Source: Pholiota molesta
Taxonomy: Eukaryota; Basidiomycota; Agaricomycetes; Agaricales; Strophariaceae
Direction: 5' to 3'
Assembly: GCA_014925825.1 (NCBI GenBank)
Contig: JACGCK010000053.1
Coordinates: 1-64,000 of the forward strand
DNA: 64,000 nucleotides
Both the position numbers and the translations under genes were made by a program. Below the pieces are notes generated by a model. That model was not told the DNA's origin, made no database searches, and saw only the letters and a program-made list of their open reading frames with translations. How positions within the stretch are numbered: position 1 is the first letter of the stretch; each line of letters opens with the position of its first letter. Shown here in pieces: positions 20,811 to 32,870 of the stretch.

Positions 20811-23804
20811 CTACAACGCATCCGACCCCTCCGAAAACGGTATCGAGACCTCGCCCATCCGCTGCCCATGCACGCGGAACCGATAAAGACACGTATACTC
20901 CTTCCGGCCCCAGTTGTCGAGCACACGGAGCACCACCACCCCAAAATCGACGCCCAGATTCCGGATCTCCGGGTCCACGGGGAACGTCTGCACGTTGTTC
21001 GGCGCGTCGATGTCGTACGTGAAGTTCGCGAGGCGGATGTACTCCGGGTCCTTGGGCAGCGTCGGCGGGTAGAACGCCGCCTCCTCCTCGTCCTCGGACG
21101 CCGCGTCGCCCGCCTCGCGCCGCGCCGCGCGGTCCGCCTTCCACGCCGCGACGCGCTGCACGTTGTCCGCGCCCTCGACCATGCCCCACACCTCCATGCG
21201 GCGCGGCGCGGAGCCCATATCGAACGCCACCTCCCTCGCCGCGTGGTCGATCGTGATCTCCTCGATGTACACCGGCGCGACGAGCATGACGCCCAGCTGG
21301 CCCTCCTCCCCGGCGAACGGCCAGCACACGCCTGTGTGCGTGTCGTAGTGCAGCGCCGTGACCGGCGAGCGGAAGCCGAAGTACCCGCGGCCCGTGAACA
21401 GCCCGACCACCTTCTTCACGACGCCCTTGGGGTTGAGCTCGAGCGCGGGCGACGTGAGCGACGGGATGACGCGCGCGCCCGCGGACTGCATGGCGAAGTC
21501 CGCCTTGGCGATGCCGTCCTTGTTGATGCGCGACACCGCGGAGTCGACGAGCTGCGTGATGAGCGCCGAGACGTCCTGGCCGTCCGCCGATCTGATCTGG
21601 AGCACGGGCTTCGCGCCGGTGCCGGCCGCCGGCTTGTTCCACCATGCAGCGCCGGGCGCGGGGGCAGCGGCGGGAGGCGGGGTGGCGGTGAGCGCCTTCT
21701 TGGCGGCCTCCAACGCCTCCTTGGAGCTGCCTTCCACTGCAGCGAAGCGTTCCTCCAGGACTTTGAGTCTGAGCCGAGCTTCATCGTCCGTGATACTTTC
21801 CGGCGGCTGTTGATCCTTCTGCTGCTGTTGCTTCTGCTGGGCAAGCAGCTGCGATTGCAGGACCTCCATCTCGTGCTTGATAGCGCCCACCGCAATGTTA
21901 ATCGCATTCTGCGCCCGGGTGTTGGCGTCCTGTCCCTTCCGAATCTCCTGCGCCAATCGCGAATCGAGACTGGTCACTTGGCCGATAAGTTCTGAATACC
22001 GCTTTGCGCCCTCTTCAGCCTTGCGCTTCGTCTGCTCGTTATCGGCCGAGAGTCCAGAGAGAGCGGATTCGATATACGTAAGCCGATCGGAGAACTCGCC
22101 CATGTTCGCTGGCGGGGCTGCCGGAGGTTGGTATACGGGTGTCCGAGTGGGGAATGATAGGTTGGGTACGTATTGTGCCAGAGACGCGTCCTGAAGGACA
22201 AACCACGCGCCAAAGACAACCACAGCAGGTATCAGCAGCCGTAGCAGAGGACCGGATCCGCGCGCCCAACTTACTGGACGGCGGAGGAGGATATCGAATG
22301 AGGTACCGAAGACTTGACCAAATAAGAAAGTTAACATGCTCATGACAGAGAGGACGGCGGAGACGAGGAGAAGGCATAATTTAACGAATAAATGGACGAT
22401 CCTGCCTAGGAGGCCGCCTATTGAGAAGCCAGGCGAACGTGATGGAGCCGGAATAGGCGCTGGTGTCCGGGACCGCGATCTCCGCGCCTGCGAGGATTGT
22501 CGGGTTTGCTCCGCGCGCTCTACGGAGAGGTATTGGTCTTCGGATATTTCTGGAATGGATTCCAGCCCTTGAAGCAAAGATTGCATCGAATCATCCAGGC
22601 TGGGGTCTTGAGGTTCGCGGGATAGTCGCGAAGCTGACGTATGGGATAGGGGTGGATTTGATGTCCGAGTTACAGATGTTCGCATATGCGCAGATTGCGA
22701 CTAATGAATGCAATTATAAAATAGTGAACACATCAATAAAGCAGATGCACATACCACATCCACAGTTTCGTCATCTTCATTTCCGCTGGATTCGTCGGCG
22801 CCTCCATCGGCGCCTTCTTTGGTGGTTCCATGGCGACGTTTCTTTCGCCTCTTTCCACTGGTGACAACAGGCAGGCTCGTCAGAGGACCACCCAGTCCAC
22901 CTTTCTTTATTTTTCTCTTCTTGTGAGTCTGTCCATCGTCCGACATTTCTGACGATTCTTCATCGGTCAATGAAGGCTTATACGCCTTGTTGTCTTCGGA
23001 CATGCGCACTTTCCTATTGGCTGCTTTTCTTTGAGCAGCCTGATACGACCTCTCTTCTTGGGTGTAGCTGTAACTTGAGTCGTTGCCGTCTACGTGGCCA
23101 TTGGCTTGCGATAGCTCGTGAGATCGGTCTTGGGAACGGTCGCCAGAAAGGTTTTCGGGCTCATGCGAGCGTTGACGGACATAGAACGCAGCTGCGCCGA
23201 TGGCTTGTTTGGCGATGTTCATACCACGTTCGAATGGGCTTTTGCCGCGGACATTCCTGTCTTGCTCCCCTTCCGAGTCTGGGACGACAAGACGAGAAGC
23301 AGGCTTCGATGCGGGTTTGCGCCCGGTCGCGCTAACAGGTGGGCGCGAAAGTTTATTGGGAGGAGGTGCTAGTCTGCGGTTCGAGGACGCAGGTGGAGGT
23401 GCGTTGCTTTCGAACTCGACAGATGTACTTCGAGGCACGGGGGGTGGGCGGGATGAGGATGATGATGCTGCCCAGGAACCGTTGTGGTTGGAAGGTGCAC
23501 TCATGTCGGTGGTAGCTGCTTGGATGAATGCAGTGGCAATGTTTACGGAGGTGTCCTTGACACTCCACTTCTCTGGTTTGAGGGGTGATGTGATGTTTTT
23601 GGGGCCACCTGGACGGGAGGTCAGGTCGGTTGCTGTTTCTCGCTGCTTGAGGCGCGCGAATCGGACGAGCGCGGGTTCGTGTTCGTTTTCGTCTACGTCG
23701 TTCTGGTGCGCTTGTGGCCTCGTTCTGTCGCGTGAGGGAGACGTGGGCTTCGGGGGAGATCGTGAGCCAAGTGCTGGTGCGCTGTGGGTAGCATGTCGGG
23801 GCAT
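20811..23804 (-). CDS. SAD1: SUN-domain nuclear envelope protein (Sad1/UNC-84 type)
   Basis: Inner nuclear membrane protein of the LINC complex, linking chromatin or the spindle pole body to KASH proteins in the outer membrane. Two exons, 22755-23804 (350 codons) and 20811-22700 (629 codons), separated by a 54-nt phase-0 intron, give 979 residues. The N-terminal nuclear part is disordered, Ser/Pro/Lys-rich (KKRKIKKGG, GKRRKKRRHG). Hydrophobic segments lie at about residues 450-480 (VKLCLLLVSAVLSVMSMLTF) and 505-525 (LLRLLIPAVVVFGAWFVL). A coiled coil follows at about 555-690, then a C-terminal SUN domain from about 730 (DFAMQSAGARVIPSLTSPAL, FGFRSPVTALH, CWPFAGEEGQLGVML, EITIDHAA, FPVDPEIRNLGVDFGVVVLRVLDN). 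Start chosen at the first ATG giving MPRHATHSAP; a second in-frame ATG lies 23 codons upstream. The SUN-encoding part is markedly GC-rich. Confidence 0.9.
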
Positions 23805-25430
23805 AAGCAGACAACAAAGGAAAAGAGAAAGAGCAGGCTGACCCGTAGGCGTAGGATTGGAGGGAGTTGGCACTGTCAGATGCCGGTTTACCGAGAAAAG
23901 TGCTGTGATCGAGACGCCTGCCTTGACCTAAAGGTGTGCCCGAAAATGACATGTAACAGGTTCAGACGACAAATGGGCTGGCACGAGGTCGTCAGCAGAT
24001 AGATGAGATGCGAAACGGGGCAGATAGCAGGGGTGATGTGATAAGGAAGAGCAGGTGCGTGGTTGGGCGAAAAGACTCGGAGGGTGGCCAAAGCACATCC
24101 ATGCGCGGCCGTATTTGGCACTATTTGCCTGCCACCCCAACACGTGCCATTGTCGTGCCTCGCGACATTCACATTGTTCCCGACGCGTCTTTGTTTATTT
24201 CATTCATGCCACGCGGGCCCATTCTGCATTGTATCCATGCCACCTTCATCTCACGGATCCATATTCTGTTGCTTTCCGCTTGAAACGGCTTTGGCATCTG
24301 CCCACGAGCGGCCCAAGCAAGCACCTAACACAACAAAGCAACGGTCAGTCAGAACCGAGTGGCACGGTGAGCGCTTGTTTGTGGACTTGGCTCATGGCTG
24401 CAAAAAGATATTCAAGTTTTATGGTAGACGCAAAAGATAGTGTACTGGCCAATACACAAGCGGTAATTACAATTTCTGGTGGATAAACATTTTTATCAAG
24501 TTCTTTGTAGAGCTAGAGCATCAGCGAGTCTTTTTAAAAGACATAGACGCTGTTGTTTATATTCGATAAAAGATAAGCTAGAATGCATGAATGCCTCTGA
24601 ACCTGGATCTTTTGGCGAAGACAGACACGTCTAATATGCGTTTCTTGAGGGACAAACCTATCAGAGGAATGAAACACCACTCCAGTGGTAAGGTTCTTCG
24701 GCCTGCTCTGCAAGATGTCAGTAACCTTCAAGGCCATATCTTTCAAGCCAGGTTGGCCAATTGTATTAGTGCCATCTCCCATAGGGCTGTTCTGCTGGCC
24801 TTTAAGATTTTCTTTCAGCACCTGCAATGAGTCCCGATATGTTATGTAGTCAATGCGCCACACTGACCCTAAAATAGACACGCAGATCATTTCTTGGCCG
24901 AGAGCAAGAGCCAGGCTCTTGTACATTAGAGAGTACTCAACCCCTTCTTAGCCCTCGTCTAAGGCTTAAGCAAATGTAAAACTTACAACCTGGTGGTAAA
25001 AAGATTCCACTCCGGGCGTTCGCAATCGCCGCGCCCTCTGTTGGCTAGTCTTGGCCGCCTCTATCCAAATCATCTACTAGCAAACTTGCACTAGATTATG
25101 GAATCTAGAGGAAGCTCTCGCTAATAGGATTTCAAAAGTGGTACTTGGAGCTTGACCGAGGTTACCGACTCATAAAAATCCGCCTGACCGACTCATTACA
25201 ATGATTCAGCTTTGCGCTTGGATGAGCTCCCAATTCTGATGTTCTTGTGTTATTATTGCCTTGCTCAATCGGCCTTGTGCTGTAGACTGCATTAAATTCA
25301 TCCCGTCAGTGGTAGACCATTGCTTTAATTAATACATAGATTCGAGTGTTTCATCATTTGATACATAGCTATATTGTACAGTAGATCTAAAGTAGATCTT
25401 ACAATTCTTCGTATAGAAATATTTTGCAGT
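23805..25430. other. Spacer upstream of SUN gene / downstream of DM9 gene
   Basis: About 1.6 kb. The left part must hold the SUN promoter. A minus-strand frame of 130 codons at 24534-24926 (starting MYKSLALALGQEM) is the only candidate; it has no recognisable domain and its neighbours in other frames are equally long, so I do not call it. The rest is AT-rich without structure I can name. Confidence 0.45.
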
Positions 25431-26140
25431 TTATTTCCAACATCTACAAAATAATCGCGTCATTATACCTCAGTGCAGAAAGTGATTAGATTAAAGATAG
25501 GGACTTACAAGATTTCGTAGTTATCAGATACCTCGTATTCACGTCCTCCAAAAGAGATGCGAGCGCCGCCCCTGCAATAAGGACCACATAAATTAGAAAC
25601 TGCTCGCTTTCATCCGAAAAACAGGAAGGGGAAGACCTACAGATGTTCTCCTGCTTTTCCAGGAACTTTGATACCGTTAATGAGTGCAACAGCATGATAG
25701 AGCTTGGCGCCGTTGTCCTCATAGCCGCCCTCAACAGGCCGCCGGCCATGAGGGATATGGCCATGCGATGTCTGCACCCACTCCATCTCGTGCGGCCTGA
25801 AGGGCAGCAGATCATATCGTCCATTGTGGGCATGCTCACCGCCTCCATACGGCACCGCCACGCAAGGGCGAAGATGAGGACCGATCTTGCACGGGTGGAC
25901 AGAGTTCTCCATCAATGCGGATCCGACGTATATGGGAGAGACACCGTCCGCGTCATGGAAAGGCGGCTGGCCGATGTCCTGTAGGTTGACGGGGAAGGGC
26001 TGATCAGTCGTGAGAGGGACCCTGTAGCCCGACGGAGGAGGAGCTTGGTATGCTGGGGGCGATACAAAGCCTCCGGCGTCGTGGATGCTCTGGTGGTCGT
26101 GCTCGCCGCCAAAGGTTGTGGGGGAGGGGAAGCCGGACAT
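25431..26140 (-). CDS. DM9/DUF3421 repeat protein
   Basis: Small protein of about 180 residues. Start at 26140 (MSGFPSPTTFGGEHDHQSIH), followed by a Pro/Gly/His-rich leader of about 60 residues. One and a half DM9-type units follow: PIYVGSALMENSVHPCKIGP, CVAVPYGGGEHAH, FRPHEMEWV, then IPHGRRPVEGGYEDNGAKLY, HAVALINGIKVPGKAGEHL, GGARISFGGREYEVSDNYEIL and CWK-stop. DM9 (DUF3421) domains occur scattered in insects, molluscs and fungi; some animal members bind mannose. Three exons: the second splice joins EHL to GGARIS, and the third adds only CWK, ending at TAA 25431. A cytoplasmic or loosely secreted lectin-like role is possible; there is no signal peptide. Confidence 0.8.
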
Positions 26141-26597
26141 AGTAAGTATGGGATGCGTGTAGGTCAGACAGAAATTAGGAAGTGAATGCCGCTGCCGTGG
26201 CCTAAGTATTTAGTAGGCGCTTTGAATGGTGTTGCCCAAGTGTTGCCGTGATCTGATCGCTGTGATCTGCTCTGATGTTGGTGGTGTTTATCCTCCTTCT
26301 TCTTCTTATCTTTCTTGATCTTGACCTTCTTGTGTGATGAATCAGAACCGGAAGAAGGAAAATGGGTTATCGCTGGTGCCAGAGTGTTCTGAAATACACA
26401 TCTGCCGGATTTAAAAAAAATCCTGCCAGAGAGCAAAAGAGGGTCCACACACAAACAGTTATAGTCATAGTTAGTCACGACTTGTGCATAGCTGCCCCAC
26501 TGCGGCCTGTACACTGCTGTCAATGTGCGTCGTGAGGCTGCGTAATCGCCGAAAAGTTCTGGAGGGCTATCGCGATTCACAATCACTCTTGTCATAA
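26141..26597 (-). other. Spacer with a Lys/His-rich minus-strand frame
   Basis: Between the DM9 gene and Rim20. On the minus strand, 26164-26370 reads as a very basic, low-complexity peptide (SSHKKVKIKKDKKKKEDKHH, then QSRSQRSDHGN) that stops just before the DM9 start codon. It could be the 5-prime leader of the DM9 transcript, an unspliced N-terminal exon, or simply a GA-rich tract. I do not call it a gene. Confidence 0.35.
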
Positions 26598-29500
26598 TTA
26601 GTTCGATATAATATGTACTACATGAAAGAAGACGACGACACAAGGCAAAAGAAACCTTAATAATTTTACGGATACCCAGTATAACATCTCACAGGCGCTA
26701 GTGCCGTGCTCACTTCCCATGTGGATCGGAGCTGGGGGTAGTGTCAATTCTTCGAAGTCCCATTCCTTAGAATTGATGGAAGGCAGTCCAAGAGAAGATT
26801 TTCCGACTGGAGGTTTGCGTGAGGGGGTGGCATGGGGTTGTGCCTTACTTGCTGGGCTGGAGTGGAGGCGGGAGGTGGGGAAGGAGAAGGGGGAGACTCG
26901 GGCAATTCCTGTGGAGTTCTTCTTCACGGACTGACATAGACTGCATCGACTGGGTCAACTTGAAGGCGCTATAGATGTAGCAGTCAGAGATGTCGCTTGT
27001 ATAATTCCTTCGATTGCTTACCGAAGCTCTTGATTGCGTTGAAGGCTCCAATTCTTACACACATCTTTGAACTGCATGAGAATTCCTGCCAAGTCATTAT
27101 AAAACTGGGGTACCATCAGTATGAAAATCGTAGCTCGATATGAGATCTATAACGGACCTTGAAGCCTTCTTCCAAGTTCCGAGTGATTTCTCTATACTTG
27201 GAGTACGCAAGGTCAAGCGACTGTAATGCGTTCTCCCGCTCCTTCAAAGCGGGATCATCCTTCCTCGAATTTAATAGCTCCGCATTTTGACTCTGTTGTA
27301 AAGGGCCCACAATTGAGCAAGGATATCGTTATGACCGGTAACAACGCCCACCTCAATGTTACTGAGGAGCTCGCTCTGTTTACGAGCGACGTCGTCCATC
27401 TCCAACAAGAACTTATCATACTTCGCTAACTCTTCGTCAGAGATATCTTCGAACATGTCAGGCGTAGTGTCTGCTAGCCGCTCAAGACCCGAGGACGCCT
27501 TCATGATTCGCGGTTGGATGTCGTCTGCCTCGACAAGTGATCGAGCTCTGTGCACAATCTGCTCCCGATCCTGGCTCAAAGTATCGAGTTCTTCTAGTTT
27601 CACTCGCAGCTGCCGAGCGTGTTCTCGAGTTTTCTTGCCTTGAGCAGTGGAGGTAGCAGTTGGAGACACAGTGGTGGAAGGGATAGATGCTTCAAGGATC
27701 GCCTATGATTCGTAATTTAGTGAATTTTAATAATTTGTTAGGAATTTTGGGTTCTACCTCGTCGAGTGTCAATTCGGAGATACTTTCCTCCCAGTCATCC
27801 CATTTCTGTCGCACAAGCTCGTCGCTTTCCGCAGCCTGCGATAATATGCTTCTGTACCTTGACGCCTTTTCAGTGAGCTCGACATTCGCTTCGTACGACT
27901 TGGGACGGTTGAGGAGACTTCCTTTCTGGCGGCTTCATCCTCGGAGGCTTCTGAATCTAGGATATCCAAAGCCTATAACAAAGCGTTAGCTATGGAGAGA
28001 TGATTGATGTCAGGGTATATGATCCCGTACATCTTCCAATATCGCCTGATCGTGATGGGCGAGCTTTGTCACGTCTTCAAGAGAGGCCTCAATTCTCGCT
28101 GGGCCATCTTCCAGCCGCACTTCCTCAGCCTTTCGAAGTAAACTTGGAGGAAGTCCAATTGGTCGCTCCAGTGCTTCCAATGCGGAGGGGAGGTTCAGGG
28201 TTCGAAGTGATCTGTCAAATACTCAGACAAACTGTTGGCTAAGACGTAACAGATGCACATACTCGTCTATCTGGTCTTGGAGCTCTTGAGCAGCTTCGAC
28301 AATCTTTTCTTGAATAAGGTTACGCTTTCGATCGTTATATATATCTGGAAACAAAAATGAGAGGGCGGTTGATAAATCCTATTGTTTGCACCTTACTGTT
28401 TGCTTCAGATGCTCCCCAGCTCACGAGTTCACTGAATAGCGGATGTCGACTGCCAAGAATGCTGCTTGGGTTCGAAAGACCTTTAGGTACATTTGCAACT
28501 GCAAGGATAGTCTCTGATAGACTTTAAGTGCTGAAGGGGATGGCACGTCTTGATGATAGATCAAGTCGTTATCACGCTGTGCACTGACTTCGCTGGTTTT
28601 GACGATCTCTAGCAAAGACTTCAAAGAATTAGCCAGAATAAATGTACTGCAATTATTGATTTACATACCTGTGCATCTTGAATGACTGAAGCAGCCACTT
28701 TGCCACGACGGGCGACATCGTATGCCTTTTTAGCTTCAATATGTGCCTTCCCCAATCGACCCAGTTCGATGCCATATCTACGAAAGCATCTGAGTTGTTG
28801 ATGGGTGTTAGTCACAGTCGGGAAGAGATCCGAACCTACTAGCCTCGTATTCAACCATACTTTCACGGTATTCAGCCACAGCAAAGAAGTGGTGCTCCTT
28901 TGCTTCCATATGGGCCAGCCAATCCTATGCCACACTCAGAACAATAAACAACAAAATACATGGGCGTGAGGAAGAATACCGAAGGTAAAAGGTATCTTAT
29001 GTTAGATGGTGAGTCCTTGAATGTTGTGAAAGCGGAACGGTATAATGCCCCAGTCTACTAGAAAATGTAAGATACCCACGGGTAAATAATTAAAGTATGC
29101 TCACCCCGGACGCGATTTTGGCAATCAATGAGTTGCGATATTGGCCTGAATATCAAAGGAATTAGGAATTATGAATCATGGGTCCGGAAGTATAACAGAC
29201 TTAATTTCGCTAACTGCCACGAACATTCCTGGGCTTGAGCCAGCATAAGCCATTCAAGGCCTTTGATAAATTCGATTGAAAGATCATAGGGAACCTCTTC
29301 TTCCTCTGTTGGCACGGTCATTTTAGGTATAACAGTGCTTCGCAGATACGCGAGAGTTCCTGCTGCTTGCTAATAATGAATATTTAGATGAATAAACGCC
29401 GTGTTTGTACTTTGAAGAAATGTCCGACCTGGTAATTTGAGACAGCACGTTTGATACCCTCATTCATCGATCGGTCCTCTGCACCAGCTAACTGAGAGTA

Positions 29501-29966
29501 GAGGGCGGCCAGGTTGAACAAAACAGCAGCGCGTTCGAACACCAGATTGTTTAAAGTGATTGGGTCGCAGAGTCCTTGAAAACAGATGCGTAGGCAATTG
29601 AAAGTTGTATCTAATTCAAAGAGTTAGTATATGCAGCTTGGTTGCTCTTCTCGCTTGGTTGAAGCCTCACATCTGTAGGAAGCTTCGCTAAAATGGAGAC
29701 AAGCTGTGCATGATAGCTACAGTCGATCTTAAACTACAAATCATTATAGAAAATGGGCAGCAAACAACTCACAGGAGAGTGGAATCAATTCTATTCTCGT
29801 GCAAAACCCCACCGACTCCATCCTTGCGCAGATCCTGCCATATTTTGATGTCCTCTGTGAATTCGTCTGGATGTGCTCCTGCATGCTCGGTGATGTACCG
29901 TTTGACCGCCCGTTTGATATCCGTAGGGTATGTCTTCTTGAACGGAATATCCAGGAGATTCGACAT
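26598..29966 (-). CDS. RIM20: Rim20/PalA: BRO1-domain pH-signalling scaffold (four frame slips)
   Basis: Scaffold of the fungal alkaline-pH (Rim/Pal) pathway; it binds ESCRT-III Snf7 and the transcription factor Rim101/PacC at endosomes. Start at 29966 (MSNLLDIPFKKTYPTDIKRA), the classic PalA/BRO1 opening. The BRO1 domain follows (YHAQLVSILAKLP, NNLVFERAAVLFNLAALYSQ, DWLAHMEAKEHHFFAVAEYR, GIELGRLGKAHIEAKKAYDV). The V-shaped domain comes next (SWGASEANNIYNDRKRNLIQ, RPIGLPPSLLRKAEEVRLED, SYEANVELTEKASRYRSIL, YREITRNLEEGFKFYNDLAG), then a Pro/Ser-rich tail with KEWDFEELTLPPAP. Reading it needs one-base corrections at 29579-29582, 28523-28525, about 27918-27925 and probably about 26916-26926, each a missing base. 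Either the assembly lacks bases here or this copy is inactive. The 3-prime end is approximate. Confidence 0.85.
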
Positions 29967-31091
29967 GACTGCGAAGTTAAAAGAACCGCAGGCTGAAGAA
30001 ATGGGAAACAAAAGGAAGCAGAGTGCTGCTTTAACGTTAACGCCGACAGCAGTGGTGTTGCAATGATGGGAGGAGTCTAATCTGTTCACGTGTGGCATAA
30101 TCTGATAAAAGGGTGATGTCACTGATGTGATGAGTGGCATGCCACTTGCACATTAAATTTACTAGCGTATTACTGTATGTTCCAGGAAGTTTGGCCAGCA
30201 TGCCATTTTAATATCACACCCTTCTCTTGAATTAAATTTACAATCTGAAGCTCTGATCGGCCCCATAACAATCCGTTTACTTCCACTTTACCATGTAATG
30301 CGAATACTACAAACATAAGCATTGTTGCATTGCTACTGGAACTCTTCCGGCTTATTGCGCAGCTGAAAGCGTGCTACTACATACCTTTTCACGTACCCTC
30401 AAAATTATGTCCACATTACTTATTTCGTCTCTGGATACCTGATTCGGGTCCTATCCTGTACCGATTAAGATAATTCCCCAGTGCAATATTTGGAGCTTCC
30501 ATTCTAGAAACTAGACGGTGACCATATTCATGAGTCAATCAAGTCTTCCGTAGAATATATGTTCCAACAAATTGACAGTCATAGGATGCCATGGCGTTAA
30601 TAAACTGAATCGACACTCCGGATTTAGCCAGAGTCATTACAGCCGGAGATTCCTTATTTGAATCAGCCCATTGACAGAGCAAATCGTTACGCTCTTTTCT
30701 CCGTTCAAGCACTGTTTCCATCTCTCAGTATTTACAGAAAACGCTGGTAATGGGGTAATGGTAGTAATGATATATAATTTTTTCAACTTATCGACGCAGT
30801 GCGCACCCTAGCTCCTGATTACAATCGTACTTGACTCAGAACGAAATAAGCCAATATTCTTATGTGGATGCTCCTCACTTTTTCTGACTCATGAGACCGC
30901 AGCTTGGGCACTCCGTGCTGTGGAGGATAATACAGTGGCCACTAGAGCATCTTTCTGAATCGCCAGTTAGTATAAAAAGAGAGATAGAATCCTAGCGTCC
31001 CTCACTCATTTGCTTCGTTCTCAAAGCCAGCGTGCACAAACATCCCACCTGCTCCACGCTTCTACAAATTACGACTAGATTATATTACAAA
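29967..31091. other. Spacer with a TATA element
   Basis: About 1.1 kb, AT-rich, no supported gene; the minus-strand 60-codon frame at 30539-30721 has no motif. A TATAAAAA box sits at 30971-30978, about 120 bases before the proline-rich frame at 31092, followed by a pyrimidine-rich leader. Confidence 0.5.
30971..30978 (+). promoter_or_regulatory. TATA box of proline-rich mini-gene 1
   Basis: TATAAAAA, followed by a pyrimidine-rich stretch and the start codon at 31092. The spacing suits a fungal core promoter with a leader of under 100 bases. Confidence 0.45.
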
Positions 31092-31238
31092 ATGCCTCGT
31101 CCCCACTATCCACCCCCTCCTCCTCCACCCCATCCAGACGTCGTTCCTCCACCACCGAAAGGAAATAAAAAATCAACTTTAGAGGCCCAATTTAACGAAG
31201 TTTGTCGCCACCTTGTGGTTCTGCACTTCTTTATCTGA
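31092..31238 (+). CDS. Short proline-rich protein, copy 1 (hypothetical)
   Basis: A 48-codon frame starting MPRPHYPPPPPPPHPDVVPP and continuing PPKGNKKSTLEAQFNEV. It lies behind a clear TATA box. Its N-terminal plan (short start, polyproline, H-x-PD, then PKG) matches a second frame 1.8 kb downstream. After FNEV there is a GTTTGT donor-like site and several AG acceptors, so the true C-terminus may be spliced and longer; the unspliced end is TGA 31238. No signal peptide. No family recognised. The evidence is the promoter, the start-codon context and the resemblance to the second copy. Confidence 0.35.
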   Translation: MPRPHYPPPPPPPHPDVVPPPPKGNKKSTLEAQFNEVCRHLVVLHFFI

Positions 31239-32870
31239 TATAGCCGTTCAACCATAGGCTCTTATTTTGGAATTTTTCTATCACCCAAGATCTACTTCGA
31301 TTTTGTCCTCTATTTCTTTGCGTGGGCATCGTTTCCTTTAGCTCGACATTTGGATGCCACTCACGTCAATTTCCTTTCCACCTTGACTATGCCTTTGAAA
31401 ATGCAAGATCGTTCCGTTTGACTTGCTTTAAAACTATTAAAGACTCTTCCATCTCCCCTATAATACTTAATGCTATATTTTTGTACCACACCTTATTGTA
31501 TATAACATACTGCGTACATGTTCTACGGACATTTGTTGAATCATGGACATTTTCTCATTTGACTTGGACTAGATTTTTATTAAGATCCAGATTACTATTA
31601 TATACAATACTTCTAAACATTTGAGCTGCCATGGATTTGCTTGGCTTTCCATTATTGAACACTTTCTCATACTCAGGGTTTGAGGCAACCGGGGAGGGTT
31701 TGAACAGCAGCGGAATAGAATGCAACAGTTTGTGACAATGTGGCCATGTTCCAGTAAGTACTTGATGGTGTGCTCAGACTTGGCTCAGACGGTGGCTTAG
31801 GGTTCAGGACTGAGGACACTGCGACTCTGTTGCAATGATAAATTAAAAAAGGTCCCTCAGATCTCCTGTCACTTTCCGAGAATCTACGGAGTTCAAATTC
31901 GACAATGACAGGATGCTAGTTTTCACAAAAATAAAAACAAAACACGTTCGCATTCAAAGTTGGTTTCACGTGTTCTAAGGATAGGTTTAGGACTAGCGCA
32001 GGGAGACTGCTTCCTTCAAATCAGATTGACAACCTTGGGTAAATGGAAAACAAAGACGACCAACTGAAATAATTTTTTCTTTCGTTGACTCCGTCCCCTT
32101 TGCTCTATCTTCCGTCCAGTTCGTCCAGTTGCCGTATTTCCCCCTCTAGCCACAATATCGGTGCCTATAGACGGTCCCGCTCGTCCCTTCCAGTGGCGTC
32201 TTGGACTTGGCCTCGGTTTGCATCGTCATTAAAGTGGGCAATGCGACTTACAACTAGTACAGGATTTTGGTGTGTTTCATTCTTGCTAGAATTGATAATG
32301 AGCCCGGATTATTATACAGCGTGTATTTATTTCACTCTTTCTCTACATCCTAGATCATTATCAGTGCATGGCGACTAGCAATTCAGATAGTAGCTTGCAA
32401 CAAATACTTTGCATTCCGTTTCTCTTCCATTTTACATGCGTGGTACAGCTTTGATGATGTACAGAAGCATATGTCGGACAGGTTGGGTTCCAAGGAATGC
32501 AGGTAGGCTCCAGGCCATCGAAACCTTCGAGAAATGCTTCATTTCTGACTCACTAGTATTCACTGCCGTGCTTTTGCAGAACATGATCCCGAGGGCTCAG
32601 TAAGCTGCGCCGAATACGAAAACTAACGAAAATGGGAGTACCCAATAGGATCCTTGCTAGCAGCATGTAGGATTAATGGCCCGGAAACTCACAACCGCCT
32701 GAAATCCGGTACTTGGGATTCCAACAACAGTTCAAAACATGAGGCAAGAGATCGGGAAATTGCCTTGAGCTCCCTATAAAAGTCCTCAAGCTCTATTCCT
32801 TTCTTCATACTTCCTACCAGTTGTTTCCCGCCCACCTCGTAAAACCAAAATCCCGCCACCAGTCGAAATC
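31239..32870. other. Spacer between the two proline-rich frames
   Basis: About 1.6 kb of AT-rich and pyrimidine-rich sequence. A plus-strand frame at 31322-31624 is long only because the strand is T/C-rich. A TATA box at 32775 serves the next frame. No gene called. Confidence 0.45.
32775..32781 (+). promoter_or_regulatory. TATA box of proline-rich mini-gene 2
   Basis: TATAAAA, 96 bases before the start codon at 32871, followed by a pyrimidine-rich leader (CTATTCCTTTCTTC). Confidence 0.45.

Noticed and set aside
24534..24926. Minus-strand 130-codon frame starting MYKSLALALGQ
   Set aside because: No domain, no splice partner, and competing frames on the other strand; chance cannot be excluded.
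30539..30721. Minus-strand 60-codon frame
   Set aside because: Too short, no recognisable motif or promoter.
31322..31624. Hydrophobic plus-strand frame after proline-rich mini-gene 1
   Set aside because: It begins at a GTG, lies in T/C-rich DNA that gives Leu/Phe/Ser by composition, and two other frames are open for part of it.
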